Shown piece by piece: positions 8,801 through 19,785 of a stretch of 64,000 bases of DNA. The notes beneath the pieces are model-generated. The model worked only from the letters and a program-made list of their open reading frames with translations, was not told where the DNA came from and made no database searches. Positions within the stretch are counted from its first letter, which is position 1; every line of letters begins with the position of its first letter. The position numbers and the translations under genes were made by a program. This stretch comes from Actinernus sp. WN-2022 (Eukaryota > Cnidaria > Anthozoa > Actiniaria > Actinernidae), in contig JAOWCC010000064.1 of the NCBI GenBank assembly GCA_030867875.1, forward strand, positions 37,718,802-37,782,801, read 5' to 3'.

Positions 8801-11600
8801 AAGCTGAGAAGGGATTGTCTTAGTGCAATATAATGGGCTTTAAGGTATTCTTATGGGGAGAAGGATGCGGAGTCAACAAAAATGGAATGATTTTTTTCAG
8901 GGGGTGGGGATTATTTTACAAAGAAAACCCTTATGAAAACCTACTCCCCTTTTGACACCAAGGCTAGCGCGCCTAAATAATGGGGGCTTCTCATATAATT
9001 TACATTTAAACCTATCTAATACCTGATTTGATATTTCTATTCGCACAGATCCTATTACTGGCTAGATCAAAATCCTTCAACAACTATACCATCAATATCA
9101 AGATAGTTGAGAGGGGGGAGGTCCCCATTACTACTTACGAGTGTGGTAAGTGTGCTACAGGGAATGTTAATTAGTCTAAATGACAAAATGATACGTACAC
9201 TTTGTGAAAAAGAGTGTATCTTAAGCTAGAATGGGCCTTTTGCAGGAATGCAATCACGTGGTTGTACTGGAGGGCAAAAAAATCTTAATTCATATATTTA
9301 AAGGCACTTGTACGAGATTGATAGTGTTATTTTAATTAACAAAGCCTGTTTGAAGTGCTATTTTCCAATCAATTGTCGATCTTTCTAAAACAGCGTTTTT
9401 AAAGCATCCATGGCAACACCTTTCCTATGGGGATTACGAGCTTGCTTCCTGCCAAAGGCCTATTACTCTTTCAGACCAGGGCATATATGTACATGGGGGA
9501 TGTGATCTCAGATTAATGTTTTTGTTCATGTGCACCACCAGTGGTACTCATTGGTCATCTGATAACAGTATTGATTGCTCCTCGTATGAAAAAAGATATT
9601 GGATGTCTACCCAAGTTTTCCAAGTGCTTTCGCAATGCTAGGCTATAGCATCGAGCATAGTGCTGGCATAATATATGCCATTTCTCGATCATAGTGGAAG
9701 AGAAAAAGCTGGGAATAAGTGATAATGGAAGCGAAGGAGCTGGCAACAAGTCACAATGCTACATTAAAGTGTCAATATATTATTTTAATACATATTCTGA
9801 GGGACGTCATCACGTGACTGACCATGATTTATATCAGCCTATGTGAGTGTATGACATTTTCCCACTCAAATGTAACACGTATATATTACAGAAGTATTTT
9901 TTATATGAGCGTAATGCAAGCATAATAGCCATCTTTATTTCGAGCAACTGAATAGAGGAGTTAAGGTCTCGATCCTGGTCCCGATAAAGGTTCGATGTGT
10001 TTTTCGAAAAAAAAACGCTTTTGCAGCGTCGCAGTTACAGCTACTTAGACGTAGACTTACTACATACTGTTTTTAAAGGTATAAAATGAAGAAATTATAC
10101 ATTTAATCCGTTTTGAATAAGTTAAACATTCATACATACATACATAGTTTATTAAAAACGCATCACAGTAAGCGAACAATTAATATCCATTGAAGCGCTG
10201 CTCCACAGACGCGTTTATATCGTATCCCAACAACACTTTTGCACCTATGGACTAAAATAAGAGTAGAAAGAACTCTCGAAGCCAAACTATTGTACACATG
10301 TACGGTACAGGTAATTCTAGCCGTCCTTCTACAACAACAACAAAATAAAGCGTTGAATCGCGAGGGGATGATCGTGGGATGAGTGTTGTGCCAAGGCGTC
10401 AACGACGCAAAGTCATCCGATTTGTTCGACCGTGTTTGTAATCCTTGTGGAAAAAAATAATTAGGAACTTAATGCATGAGCTGTTTTTTTTTTTGTGTGT
10501 GTGTGTGTGAGAAAAACGCTGAGCGACGAGGAAGACAACCAGAGTTGTGCTAGTCCAGCTGCGACTCGAAGCAAATTGCCGCGGATCGGATTCTGTTCTC
10601 AAAAGGAATTCATCGTTTCGCCCTATAAATTAAGTAATACATATGACATTTTAGAACGACAACTTCCACATAATATGGCGAAACGAGCGGACACCGATGT
10701 AAATTTCACTTTCATTCATTCTGATGTCGACTTTTTTTTCCTTTTCAAAACTCGTTTGTCATCGAACTCATAACTTGAAAAAGGGTTCTGGTAAGGCTAG
10801 TGATTCTGCTCTAGAAGATGGTCAGTACTGTTACTAATTTCTGTTTGAAAAAACCTCGGCACCAAATACGTACAATTCCTTGTTCCTGTTACGTTCAAAT
10901 AGAATTGAGCTTGACACTGTGATTTAATAGTCGGTAAACAAAACACCTTGTGGGATGTTAAACAAGAAGTTCCGGTAAACTATTCACCGGAATTACAAAA
11001 TACAGAGCAGTGAAGTGAATGAGCTTGTGAAGGTGTCAGCCATGGCCCTTTTATAACAAGCGAACAAACCTCGATCGTTTTTGGTTTGACTTTAAGGGGG
11101 AAGCTGTCATATACATAAATGATAAAATGTGTATGTTATCGGAATATCTCCAAAAATATCCTTCCGATCAGCCAACTTTATCTTATCCTGCATGGCCTCT
11201 AACAAATGCCGAATTCTCGCTCTGGAAATATGTCAACTAACTCGCCATTGCAGTGCACGAGATAAGAATTTTAAATATACCAGATCAAATGCTCTACCCC
11301 TTACCCCCATTAATTGTCAAACGCTTTCCTCTGAGGCTCCTCGATGGTCGTCAAATGCCCTACTATCGGGAGCAAACAACTCATCAATTACCCGGGGGTG
11401 CACGGGTTTGGAATTTACTGATACATTACTTCTTAGGTATCGTCCGCTGGTGGAAGAACCTTGGTATCGTTCTTCAGATAGTAGTTGTGGCATCACCTAT
11501 TGTGCTGATCATCATCCTCTTTGTCTGTTGCTGCTGTTGTTTCCGACAACGTTGCTGTTGTTGCCGGCAACTATGCTGTCGTAATTGCTGTATAGACTGA
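5767..11600 (+). CDS. Four-exon gene for a type I membrane protein with a Cys-rich tail, family unknown
   Basis: Exons 5767-5851, 8482-8798, 9049-9145 and 11437-11600 total 663 bases, exactly 221 codons including the TGA stop. Every junction has GT-AG borders and the phases (1, 0, 1) join without a stop. The 220-residue product starts with a hydrophobic signal sequence (MAYFGMMLFSSLLVLAFG). Exon 2 encodes the extracellular part, with a cluster of Cys residues (DNCPDL, KGCTIND, CTKITCEV, NKCDEP). Exon 3 continues it and carries an NYT glycosylation sequon. Exon 4 encodes one transmembrane helix (IVLQIVVVASPIVLIIILFV) and a short cytoplasmic tail with about 15 Cys in 26 residues, which suggests palmitoylation or metal binding. 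I recognise no named family. The gene model is an inference from splice sites, without transcript evidence. Confidence 0.72.
5852..8481 (+). other. Intron 1 of gene 1
   Basis: A 2.6-kb intron with GTATTA at the donor and TTTGTCTCCACAG at the acceptor. It contains a small hairpin near 6570-6625 (arms CTCGTTCCCAGTGCCTCCT and its near-complement), probably a MITE remnant. No other exon was seen. Repeated ATTCTGGAATGA-type words at 7740-8030 belong to an old dispersed repeat. Confidence 0.6.
8482..8798 (+). CDS. Gene 1 exon 2: Cys-containing extracellular region
   Basis: The acceptor is a T-rich tract ending CCACAG at 8481 and the donor is ACG followed by GTAAGC at 8799. The frame is open for 105 codons after the split Val. 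It contains eight Cys, then a segment rich in Val and Ile with DLSIDWTHNFPSD, which looks like an extracellular beta-sandwich rather than low-complexity sequence. Confidence 0.75.
9049..9145 (+). CDS. Gene 1 exon 3
   Basis: The acceptor is TATTCGCACAG at 9048 and the donor GTAAGT at 9146. It has 32 codons plus one base, begins ILLLARSKSFNNYT and ends in TYEC. The leftover G joins GT of exon 4 to give Gly. Confidence 0.72.
9229..9460 (+). repeat. Dispersed repeat, copy 1 of 3 (in intron 3 of gene 1)
   Basis: Contains AAAGGCACTTGTACGAGATT and AAAACAGCGTTTTTAAAGC. The same family lies inverted at 11930-12421, just after gene 1, and again at 57906-58040. The two copies around the last exon of gene 1 are inverted with respect to each other and could form a stem 2.5 kb apart. 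Confidence 0.75.
9461..11436 (+). other. Rest of intron 3 of gene 1, no further exon found
   Basis: I looked for additional exons here and saw none with agreeing phase. The stretch has a short GT microsatellite near 10494-10509. The intron ends with an acceptor ACTTCTTAG at 11436. Confidence 0.5.
11437..11600 (+). CDS. Gene 1 last exon: transmembrane segment and Cys-rich tail
   Basis: The acceptor AG is at 11435-11436 and the stop TGA at 11598-11600. It encodes RWWKNLGIVLQ, then a roughly 20-residue hydrophobic helix, then a tail dominated by CC and CCCC runs broken by Phe, Arg, Gln and Leu. The Cys run comes from mixed TGT and TGC codons, not from a simple triplet repeat, which supports coding. 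Confidence 0.75.
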
Positions 11601-11801
11601 GTACCTGCTGCTGTGGTCAAAACCAATCAGTGCCCGAGAATGAACGGTAAAAACAATAACAAGGATCCTCTTGTGCTTAACCCAATTTAAAAGCTCGCAC
11701 TGAGTACCTGCTGCTGTGGTCAAAACCAATCAGCGCCCGAGAATGAACGGTAAAAACAATTACAAGGATCCTCTTGTGCTTAACCCCAATTTCAAAGCTC
11801 G
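11598..11801. repeat. Tandem duplication of ~101 bp just after gene 1
   Basis: Two copies start at 11598 and 11700 with the shared sequence CTGAGTACCTGCTGCTGTGG and differ at only a few bases. The first copy begins at the stop codon of gene 1, so the 3' untranslated region has been duplicated. Confidence 0.9.
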
Positions 11802-11929
11802 CGTTAGAAAGAAAATCCGCATCAAGACTGAATTTTGAATGTGCTAGTAAGTTCGTTTTTAAGTACGTTTTGTTTTCTCTGAATATAGGCCTTTTGAAGG
11901 AAACAGTCACACGCTGATATAATACTTCG

Positions 11930-12421
11930 TTAACGAATGAATTGAGCTTGTGATCCCCATGAGAAAGGCGTTGCCATGCATGCTGCTGGGTGGCAAGCTG
12001 TCTTTAAAAATGCTGTTTTAGAAAGATCGACAATGTATTGGAGGTGGAAAATAGTATTTATAAACAGGTTTTGCTAATAGAGCGGATTTCAATTGAGTGT
12101 CGGAAGTGTTTTGGTTTTGCGTTTACTAAGCTCTCCTATTGGCTGAGAAAGTAAACCAACCAATTAGAATCCAAAGTAAAACCAAACGCAAATTGGTTTT
12201 GCTTTGGTTTGTCATTGGCTCACAGGAAAGCCATTTATGAGTTACTTGTGATTACTCGCTCCTATGATTGGCTGGCTGTGGGTAATTTGCGTTTGGTTTC
12301 ACTACACTCAACTGAAAACCTCTCTAACACTACCGATCTCGTACAAGTGCCTTTAAATATAGGAATTAATATCCCCCTACCCCGTCCCCCGCAGTACAAC
12401 CACGTGATTGCAAAAGGCCCA
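11930..12421 (-). repeat. Dispersed repeat, copy 2 of 3, inverted
   Basis: Reverse complement of the family at 9229-9460. Its end, near 12330-12421, matches in opposite orientation the 'CAATCACGTGGTTGTACTG' and 'GGCACTTGTACGAGAT' blocks. The middle also has direct repeats of AAACCAAACGCAAAT-type words. Confidence 0.7.
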
Positions 12422-13846
12422 TAGAGCCCGGTTTTCATTTATCTTATTCATAAAGGCGTCAAAGCGAGGCTAGTTGTCCCAAGAAGAGAACAATCTACAG
12501 TCGATGGTGGAAAATAACGTTAATTTCCTTGTGACACAAAAGAACACAGCAGCGTGGTACGACAGAAACTAGATCTGGCCGATCAGCACGGACAGGAAGA
12601 TTTCACATTTGTGACGTCACGTTACACACGTGCTTACGTCAAAATGCGCCCAAAAAGGGAAATATTACTTCCGGTTGCCGTCCGTGACTCACGAACGTCT
12701 GAGCGGCTCCAATTTTGTGATCTTTGGTACAACTGGCCTCGCTCCGATACCATTGTTACCAGACTTCTTACCGCGCGGGCATGAGATGTAAAAAAGGTGC
12801 ATGGTAGATACGCCAGAATGCTAGATGAGATTTTGATGTATTTAATAGAAGCATTGACCTTTAAAGTGCCTATAACCCAATGTGTCATCATTAATGTCGA
12901 TTCTTCATCAAGTAAATAGGAGAATAGCAAAATATTTCTCAATTTGAGTGTTGCATCTATGAGTTATAGTGGTTTCTATTTCCAATATGCTAATTATGTG
13001 ATGTCATAGGAGGTCTCATTTATTATACAAAAACGTGCTGGCAGAGATAAATAACTTTTTACACATTCATGTTATATTTGGCCTTTATATCAGTGGTTTT
13101 ACCATATAATTTGTATAAATCAGAAATAGTTTCATTCAGAAGGAAAAAGAAATGACCTTCTGTTGGCCTCCTGTGACAATATGATAATATGATAATATTA
13201 TATATATTGTATTATAATTCGTATACACAGCATTCAAATCAAGAAATATTTTACTATTCACCAGCTAGTATTCACTTGATGAGGAATTACAATATAACCA
13301 TTTATAACATACTCAACAAATAATTGGATTCTGATTGGTCAATGACGAGGGCATAAAAGGGTTATAGAGTGCATAGTCGCATGCTCTCAGTGTGCTGCCA
13401 GCAAATGTTTGCTCAGTATATTATAACTATTATATACAAAAAATCGCATGAACTACTTGTGCTATATATACCTGATTTATAGGCATTGCGTGATATTTTC
13501 AAAGTTCTCAAATTGCACTCGCCTAAAGAATCGTGCAATAAATAAATTCATTTATTCGAACTTTTTAAATGTCACTCAGTGCCTATAAATCCCGCATAGC
13601 AGTCGCGTTCATGCGATTTCCTCTGAGCTTACAGAGCTTATAGGCACTTATTTCATACTTGACACGGTTTTCTTTGTTCTTAATGAGGCTCTATTTTCCA
13701 TACATACCCCCATACAAAGTTCCCGCAGATACATCCCGGGAACTTTTCTCATACATCCCTTGCATTTATAATGAGCAATTCAATTCACCAATTTTGTGAA
13801 AACTTCGTCAAGTATGAAATAAGACACTTACATATCTCGAACGTCG
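12422..13846. other. Non-coding stretch, no feature assigned
   Basis: AT-rich sequence without a supported exon, RNA gene or bounded element. TTAAAGTGCCTATAA at 12859 resembles the ends of the TTAA element at 56335-56767, and part of the stretch (near 12945-13010) recurs near 37940-37990. Confidence 0.4.
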
Positions 13847-13880
13847 GCAATAAGCCATATACATGTATATGGCTTATTGC
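13847..13880. repeat. Perfect 34-bp palindrome
   Basis: GCAATAAGCCATATACA is followed at once by its exact complement, with no spacer. The symmetry continues imperfectly outward (CATATCTCGAACG against CGTTCTCGGTATG), so this is the centre of a roughly 80-bp cruciform-forming foldback. Confidence 0.95.
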
Positions 13881-14126
13881 CTCCGTTCTCGGTATGTAAC
13901 TCTTCCTTAAAAGTGTACACAGAATACATGTAAGACAGGCCATTCAGTCGGATTTAGCTCTCACGCGAAGGTAGGTTTGAAATTATGTCGGATCAGTCGT
14001 AATTTACGATAGTTGTGGCGTGATGTTTATAGAGACAGTACTGCATGAGTTTATCACAGCTTTGCCAAAAATAAGAACTCGGATCAAAGCATGGCTTAAT
14101 TTCCTTTTTTTTCTTTTAAAAATAAT

Positions 14127-15322
14127 GAGAAATCTGATCTACAGAACGACATTCTACAAGTGATTGATCAGGATCAGTGCGTCATCCTATTATTGTTGGA
14201 TGTATCGGCTGCATTCGACACGGTCGATCACCAAATATTACTTGCAATACTCACTAATCGATTTGGCATTGAAGGCAAGGCTCACGCTTGGTTCAAGTCC
14301 TATCTCAGTGGAAGTATGCAATTCGTCTCGATTGGCAATGCGCGCTCTTCCAGTCGTCCTTTGGACTACGGAGTTCCTCAAGGCTCTGTGCTTGGCCCAA
14401 TACTGTATCTGCTTTATACAGCGCCGTTGCGTGATATAATGAGGCACCATGGAGTATCGTTGCACCTCTATGTCGACGACACTCAAGTCTACGTAACTTT
14501 TAAATCATCTGTACATGTCGCGGGTGATCTTGACCGTGCACGATTTAAGCTGGAAGCCTGTGTAACGGATATTGATAAATGGATGTTGCGTAATAACCTT
14601 AAACTTAATGATGATAAGACGGAGATGTTGGTATTTCACGCTAAGCATCGTTCCGCTCCAATCTTGGACGATGTTCAAGTTGCTGCTGCATCTGTTGGGC
14701 TTTCGAATTCTGCGAGGAACAGTGGAGTCATATTCGACATGACTCTTTCACTGTACAAGCATATTATGCAAATTTGTAAATCTTTTTATGCTATTAGGAA
14801 CATATCACGCATTAGAAAGTTTCTAAGTGTAGATATAGCCAAGATTTTAGTTCATGCATTTGTCACGTCAAAGCTTGACAATTGTAATTCTTTGCTCTAC
14901 GGTATTCCTAAGAAATTGTCACAGCGCCTGCAATATGCTCTAAATTCAGCGGATAGGCTTGTTACTTTGTCTCGCAAGTCAGACCACGTTACCCCACTTC
15001 TTATAGAATTGCACTGGCTGCCTATTGAGCAGCGAATATAATTTAAGGTATTACTGTTTACTTATAAGGTGGTGAATGCTACTGCTCCTCGGTACTCGTG
15101 TGATTTATTAGAGCCTTATGCTCCACAACGCAGCCTGAAATCTGCATCGAAGTTAATGTAACAGGCGCCAACTTTTAATCTTAAATCGTATGGCTATAAA
15201 GCCTTTTCTGTATGTGCGCCAAAGCTATGGAACTCATTGCCTTTTCACATTAAATCTAGTCCTTCAATAGAGCTATTTAGGAAGGGTCTTAAGACATACC
15301 TTTTTAAGAAAGTGTTTTATTA
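14127..15322 (+). pseudogene. Non-LTR retrotransposon reverse transcriptase, 5'-truncated and decayed
   Basis: The reading frame enters inside the reverse transcriptase (NDILQVIDQDQCVILLLLD), so the element is 5'-truncated as usual for LINEs. Visible motifs, in order: the first catalytic Asp in LLLLDVSAAFDTVDH, the GVPQGSVLGPILYLLY block, the YVDD catalytic box, and the thumb and C-terminal region LHWLPIEQRI. The frame then meets TAA at 15039-15041, continues as FKVLLFTYKVVNATAPRYS, meets a second TAA near 15160, and ends with YKAFSVCAPKLWNSLP and a final stop at 15322. This C-terminal pattern is that of CR1/L2/Jockey-type elements. Two internal stops make it non-functional. Confidence 0.92.
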
Positions 15323-15560
15323 ATTTTTCGGATATCGGCAATTTATTGTAATTTTTAATCATGGTTTTTAGCTTAATTAACTTAGGAATTTTAAAAATTA
15401 CTGTATTTGTAACTTTGTAACTAGATGTAGTTAGATGTAGTTTTTAATTAGGTGTAAAGTGCTTTTGGACTTTTATTTCTGAAATATGAGATATCATTTG
15501 GGATCAGTTAGTCTATTATTTATTTGAGAACTAATAATTTACTTTACATTTCAGTTATAT
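15323..15560 (+). mobile_element. Probable 3' untranslated region of the LINE
   Basis: AT-rich tail after the last stop codon, with a small direct repeat TAGATGTAGTTAGATGTAGT at 15422. The exact 3' end and a target-site duplication could not be fixed. Confidence 0.55.
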
Positions 15561-15599
15561 GTGAATCATGTATAATTTCACTCATTAATTTTTATCTGA

Positions 15600-15880
15600 A
15601 CTGAGTTTGGCCCTCAGACTCACTGCATGGCTCCAGTTTGCTAACTACGTTGTCCTCAGTGTTGGTCTATGCAGAGGTACTGGGTTCAAACCCTGGTGTA
15701 GCCACCTTTGCATCCACTCTTAGTTTTGGTCCCTTTCCTCCCCACGTTCCCCCGGTGGGACCTTAAAAGAGCTGGGAGAAGGTACTGCCTAAACTGCTCT
15801 AGCTGACATCTGAAAATGGTTAATATATGGATTAGACCTTCGTGTTTCCTTCGATCAGGATGTTAAATCGTAGGCTGACA
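15600..15880 (+). repeat. Possible SINE-like dispersed repeat with a B-box
   Basis: Contains GGGTTCAAACCC, close to the RNA polymerase III B-box, at 15683. It is followed by a body with CTTTCCTCCCCACGTTCC. A second sequence with GGTTCGAACC and a similar body lies near 34660-34800. No clear A-box was found, so the call is weak. Confidence 0.35.
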
Positions 15881-15908
15881 CGGAGTGCAAACAAATCTCT
15901 GGCAGTAA

Positions 15909-16231
15909 GGGAAGAGGTCAAAACAATGGTACTCTGGCGGGACCCAATTTTGATGGAAGGGGGGTTGTATCCGGAACCCACCACCTATTTTGGCAAAATC
16001 TAGATTTTTGACCACAAATATCTTCTTGAATAAATACTTATTGAAGAAGTAACTATATTTCTAGTTTCTACAGGCAGAGAAAAATGTGAATCTGCAAAAA
16101 AATCAGGTATCCCTATTTTACAACGCGAGAAAATCACCCTCGAAAAAAGGAGTAGGGGTATTACCTGCCACCCACCACCTCCCCTGACAAAATTGGGTCC
16201 CATTCGAAATCCATTGTTTTGACCTCTTCCC
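15909..16231. mobile_element. 323-bp MITE with TAA target duplication, Harbinger-like
   Basis: The inverted ends GGGAAGAGGTCAAAACAATG and complement are flanked by TAA at 15906-15908 and 16232-16234. A 3-bp TAA/TTA target is the PIF-Harbinger hallmark. No coding content. Confidence 0.82.
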
Positions 16232-16513
16232 TAACCACCCTCGAGTGGAGTGGATATAGTCTTACATAGAGAGAGTTTATTAAAACAGTGTCCCTCCCCA
16301 ATTAGCAATTGGCTAGTGGTAGTCTTTCTTTTCCTCTCCTCCCTTGGTGCTGCTACAATGTATACATATTATATTATATATTAATATGCAGGCTAAATCT
16401 AGTAGAAAATATATAAGCAAATACCGTGGACAAAAATCAAATTGGATAACCACATCACGTGATTAAAATCTCCAGGATTTCTGGAGATTTTGGGTCACGT
16501 GATTCAGCGTTTA

Positions 16514-16568
16514 CCAGGGTCTTCTCTCGGAGTAGCCGCCATCTTGGATCTGACCGAGAAGACCCTGG
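16514..16568. repeat. Short MITE-like hairpin
   Basis: CCAGGGTCTTCTCTCGG pairs with CCGAGAAGACCCTGG across a 23-base loop containing ATCTTGGATC. The following ACGAGGTTG resembles the end of the foldback module at 3797-5535. Confidence 0.75.
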
Positions 16569-16854
16569 TCACGAGGTTGCGTCAGAATGAGAGCCTGCAC
16601 GGAAGGTAGGTATTTCAGAGTAGCCCGCGTTCGTCCACGAACGCAGCACTGTGATTGGCTAATCGTTGACAGATAGGTTTTTGCACGAGCCGCTTCATTA
16701 TGATTGATTGTCAGATTGACAGATTGTTTCCTGAATTAAACCAAGACGAAGGCAGGATATGGAGTGCAAAGACTGTACGAAAAGTTAGATAAAACCTTTC
16801 TTTGCTGGCATAACAATCTCATAAACTCAAACACGATAGCCTTGTGAGAAATCG

Positions 16855-17290
16855 ACATACATATGACGCTATATAAGTTATTATCGACTACATACGAGTC
16901 AAAACATCGAAGTGCTATGAAACAGCTAGTCAGTTTACTCACTTTCGTGACAAGCGAACTTTTCTACTTTCGACACACGGTCGCTAAACTGTACGAAATC
17001 TCCAAGAATAAATATCTAAATGTCGAAAATAACCCGGGGATCCGAAAGAGGATAGTATTGTGACCAATAGACATTCATATGAAGCTCTAAAAGTTATTAT
17101 CCTTAGCATGAAAATTCCGAGAACAAACATTACGAAACCGCTAGTTTACGAACTTCTGTGACAAGCGAACTTTATCTAGTTTCGACATATGCTCGCTAAG
17201 TGTACGAAATCTTCGTGAATAAATCCCTAATGTCTAAACTAACCAGGAAAACTGAAAGGAGGAGATCCTTGTGACCAATCGACATACATA
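16855..17290. repeat. Diverged ~220-bp tandem duplication
   Basis: Two and a partial third copy of a unit containing CGACATACATATGA, GTGACAAGCGAACTTT and CTGTACGAAATC. Copies are about 75-80% alike. The frame open across the first copy is not kept in the second, so I do not call a gene. Confidence 0.8.
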
Positions 17291-18184
17291 TGAAGCTCCA
17301 GAAGTAATTATTGAATACATGAGAACCCATAGAGCAAACTGACAACAACGGAACGACTCGACAACAACGGCGAATTCACAAGTTGCACGCCATCATCTTG
17401 GGGGCAGCTCTCGTACTGACGCACTCGCCTCCGCCTCGCTCGGCCTCGCTCGGCTCCGGACCTCGCTCGGTCCACAGGTAACCGAAGCCCGACCCGAAAA
17501 CTAACATTTCCGAAAAAACCCGAGAGCCTGTAAGCATGCAGGCTAGTAATAAAACTAATGTAAATGCGCGAATGTCTGGCCGGCTCTGGCTCTGAAGTCG
17601 CACTCATGGCCGACATGTTCGAACTGGCCGTGTTATTCTTAGCCTGTACACAGACCTCCGTAATCCCTTCAAAGGAAGGAAAAGGAGGTCTGTACTACGG
17701 ATGAGTTAATCGTGTTCTAGGTCACGTGGATAGTTACAGGAATGTTGTAATCAGTCGTTGATTGGCTGGTGCCTCATAGCGGGTGCTGATTGGCTTAGCG
17801 GTTATGTTGACCTTAGTTCTGGCTCCGTGGGAAAACCCGAGCTCGATTCACTCTGGTTTGGAATTGTATTAAGACGAATTGCTATGTCATTTTGTGTCCT
17901 GTGCTCGGTTGATATCGAGAAAAAAATGATAAGAATATCGTTCATGGAACTCAGTGCTGCATTTCAAGTCTGTGGAGAAATTATTTCTCTCGAATTTCAA
18001 GTGAAAAGTTACTTCTGGCAATGCTTCTAATTTATGCACTGCCGCTCAGTCGAGAAAAGCGACCCTGTAATTGCAGGTCATAGACAATCAAGAATTCACG
18101 CAAACTAGTTTTACTTTTTTACAGACTTACTCTAAAGATTATGAGGTTTTTTAAATAATTGCGGTTAGGGGCACTTTAAATAAT
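17291..18184. other. Intergenic, small hairpin only
   Basis: The 17400-17560 part looks like a dispersed GC-rich repeat (GCATGC and CTCGGTCC words). A hairpin with ACAGACCTCC and GGAGGTCTGT arms lies at 17650-17693. No supported gene. Confidence 0.4.
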
Positions 18185-19763
18185 GTAAACTCGAGTTACA
18201 AGAGCACAGATTATGAGGATTTCAATAAAATATTAAAAGTGGAGTTAGGGGCACTTTAAATAATATTATCGATCTCGTGCAGAAACTCGAGTTACAAGAG
18301 CACAGATTATGAGGATTTAAATAAAATAATAATAAAAGTGGAGTTAGGGGCACTTTAAATAATATTATCGATCTCGTACAGAAACTCGAGTAACAAGAGC
18401 ACAGATTATGAGGATTTAAATAAAATAATAAAAGTGGAGTTAGGGGCACTTTAAATAATATTATCGATCTCGTGCAGAAACTCGAGTTACAAGAGCACAG
18501 ATTACGAGAATTTAAATAAAATAATAATAAAAGTGGATTTAGGGGCACTTTAAATAATATCATCGATCTCGTGCAGAAACTCGAGTTACAAGAGCACAGA
18601 TTATGAGGATTTCAATAAAATATTAAAAGTGGAGTTAGGGGCACTTTAAATAATATTATCGATCTCGTGCAGAAACTCGAGTTACAAGAGCACAGATTAT
18701 GAGGATTTAAATAAAATAATAATAAAAGTGGAGTTAGGGGCACTTTAAATAATATTATCGATCTCGTACAGAAACTCGAGTTACAAGAGCACAGATTATG
18801 AGGATTTAAATAAAATAATAAAAGTGGAGTTAGGGGCACTTTAAATAATATTATCGATCTCGTGCAGAAACTCGAGTTACAAGAGCACAGATTATGAGGA
18901 TTTAAATAAAATAATAATAAAAGTGGAGTTAGGGGCACTTTAAATAATATTATCGATCTCGTACAGAAACTCGAGTTACAAGAGCACAGATTATGAGGAT
19001 TTAAATAAAATAATAAAAGTGGAGTTAGGGGCACTTTAAATAATATCATCGATCTCGTGCAGAAACTCGAGTTACAAGAGCACAGATTATGAGGATTTCA
19101 ATAAAATATTAAAAGTGGAGTTAGGGGCACTTTAAATAATATTATCGATCTCGTACAGAAACTCGAGTTACAAGAGCACAGATTATGAGGATTTAAATAA
19201 AATAATAAAAGTGGAGTTAGGGGCACTTTAAATAATATTATCGATCTCGTGCAGAAACTCGAGTTACAAGAGCACAGATTACGAGAATTTAAATAAAATA
19301 ATAATAAAAGTGGATTTAGGGGCACTTTAAATAATATCATCGATCTCGTGCAGAAACTCGAGTTACAAGAGCACAGATTATGAGGATTTCAATAAAATAT
19401 TAAAAGTGGAGTTAGGGGCACTTTAAATAATATTATCGATCTCGTGCAGAAACTCGAGTTACAAGAGCACAGATTATGAGGATTTAAATAAAATAATAAT
19501 AAAAGTGGATTTAGGGGCACTTTAAATAATATTATCGATCTCGTACAGAAACTCGAGTAACAAGAGCACAGATTATGAGGATTTAAATAAAATAATAAAA
19601 GTGGAGTTAGGGGCACTTTAAATAATATTATCGATCTCGTGCAGAAACTCGAGTTACAAGAGCACAGATTACGAGAATTTAAATAAAATAATAATAAAAG
19701 TGGATTTAGGGGCACTTTAAATAATATCATCGATCTCGTGCAGAAACTCGAGTTACAAGAGTA
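18185..19763. repeat. 96/99-bp satellite with higher-order structure, ~16 copies
   Basis: Each unit contains AACTCGAGTTACAAGAGCAC, GATTATGAGGATT, an AATAA-rich spacer, GTGGAGTTAGGGGCACTTTA and TATCGATCTCGT. Units alternate between 96 and 99 bp because the spacer has two or three AATAA steps. A marker variant (TTTCAATAAAATATTAAAAG) recurs at about 18213, 18603, 19089 and 19380, which defines superunits of 4, 5 and 3 repeats (390, 486 and 291 bp). The long minus-strand open frames exist only because both unit lengths are multiples of three. The marker variant introduces the stops. Confidence 0.97.
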
Positions 19764-19785
19764 CTAACATATATACACTGCATGC

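Noticed and set aside
17376..17616. Minus-strand frame with a hydrophobic leader
   Set aside because: Two overlapping frames in a GC-rich dispersed repeat with GCATGC symmetry, and no splice or downstream support.
18222..19730. Four long minus-strand open frames with 31-33 residue repeats
   Set aside because: They are produced by a satellite whose unit lengths are multiples of three. No start context, splice signals or codon bias supports coding.
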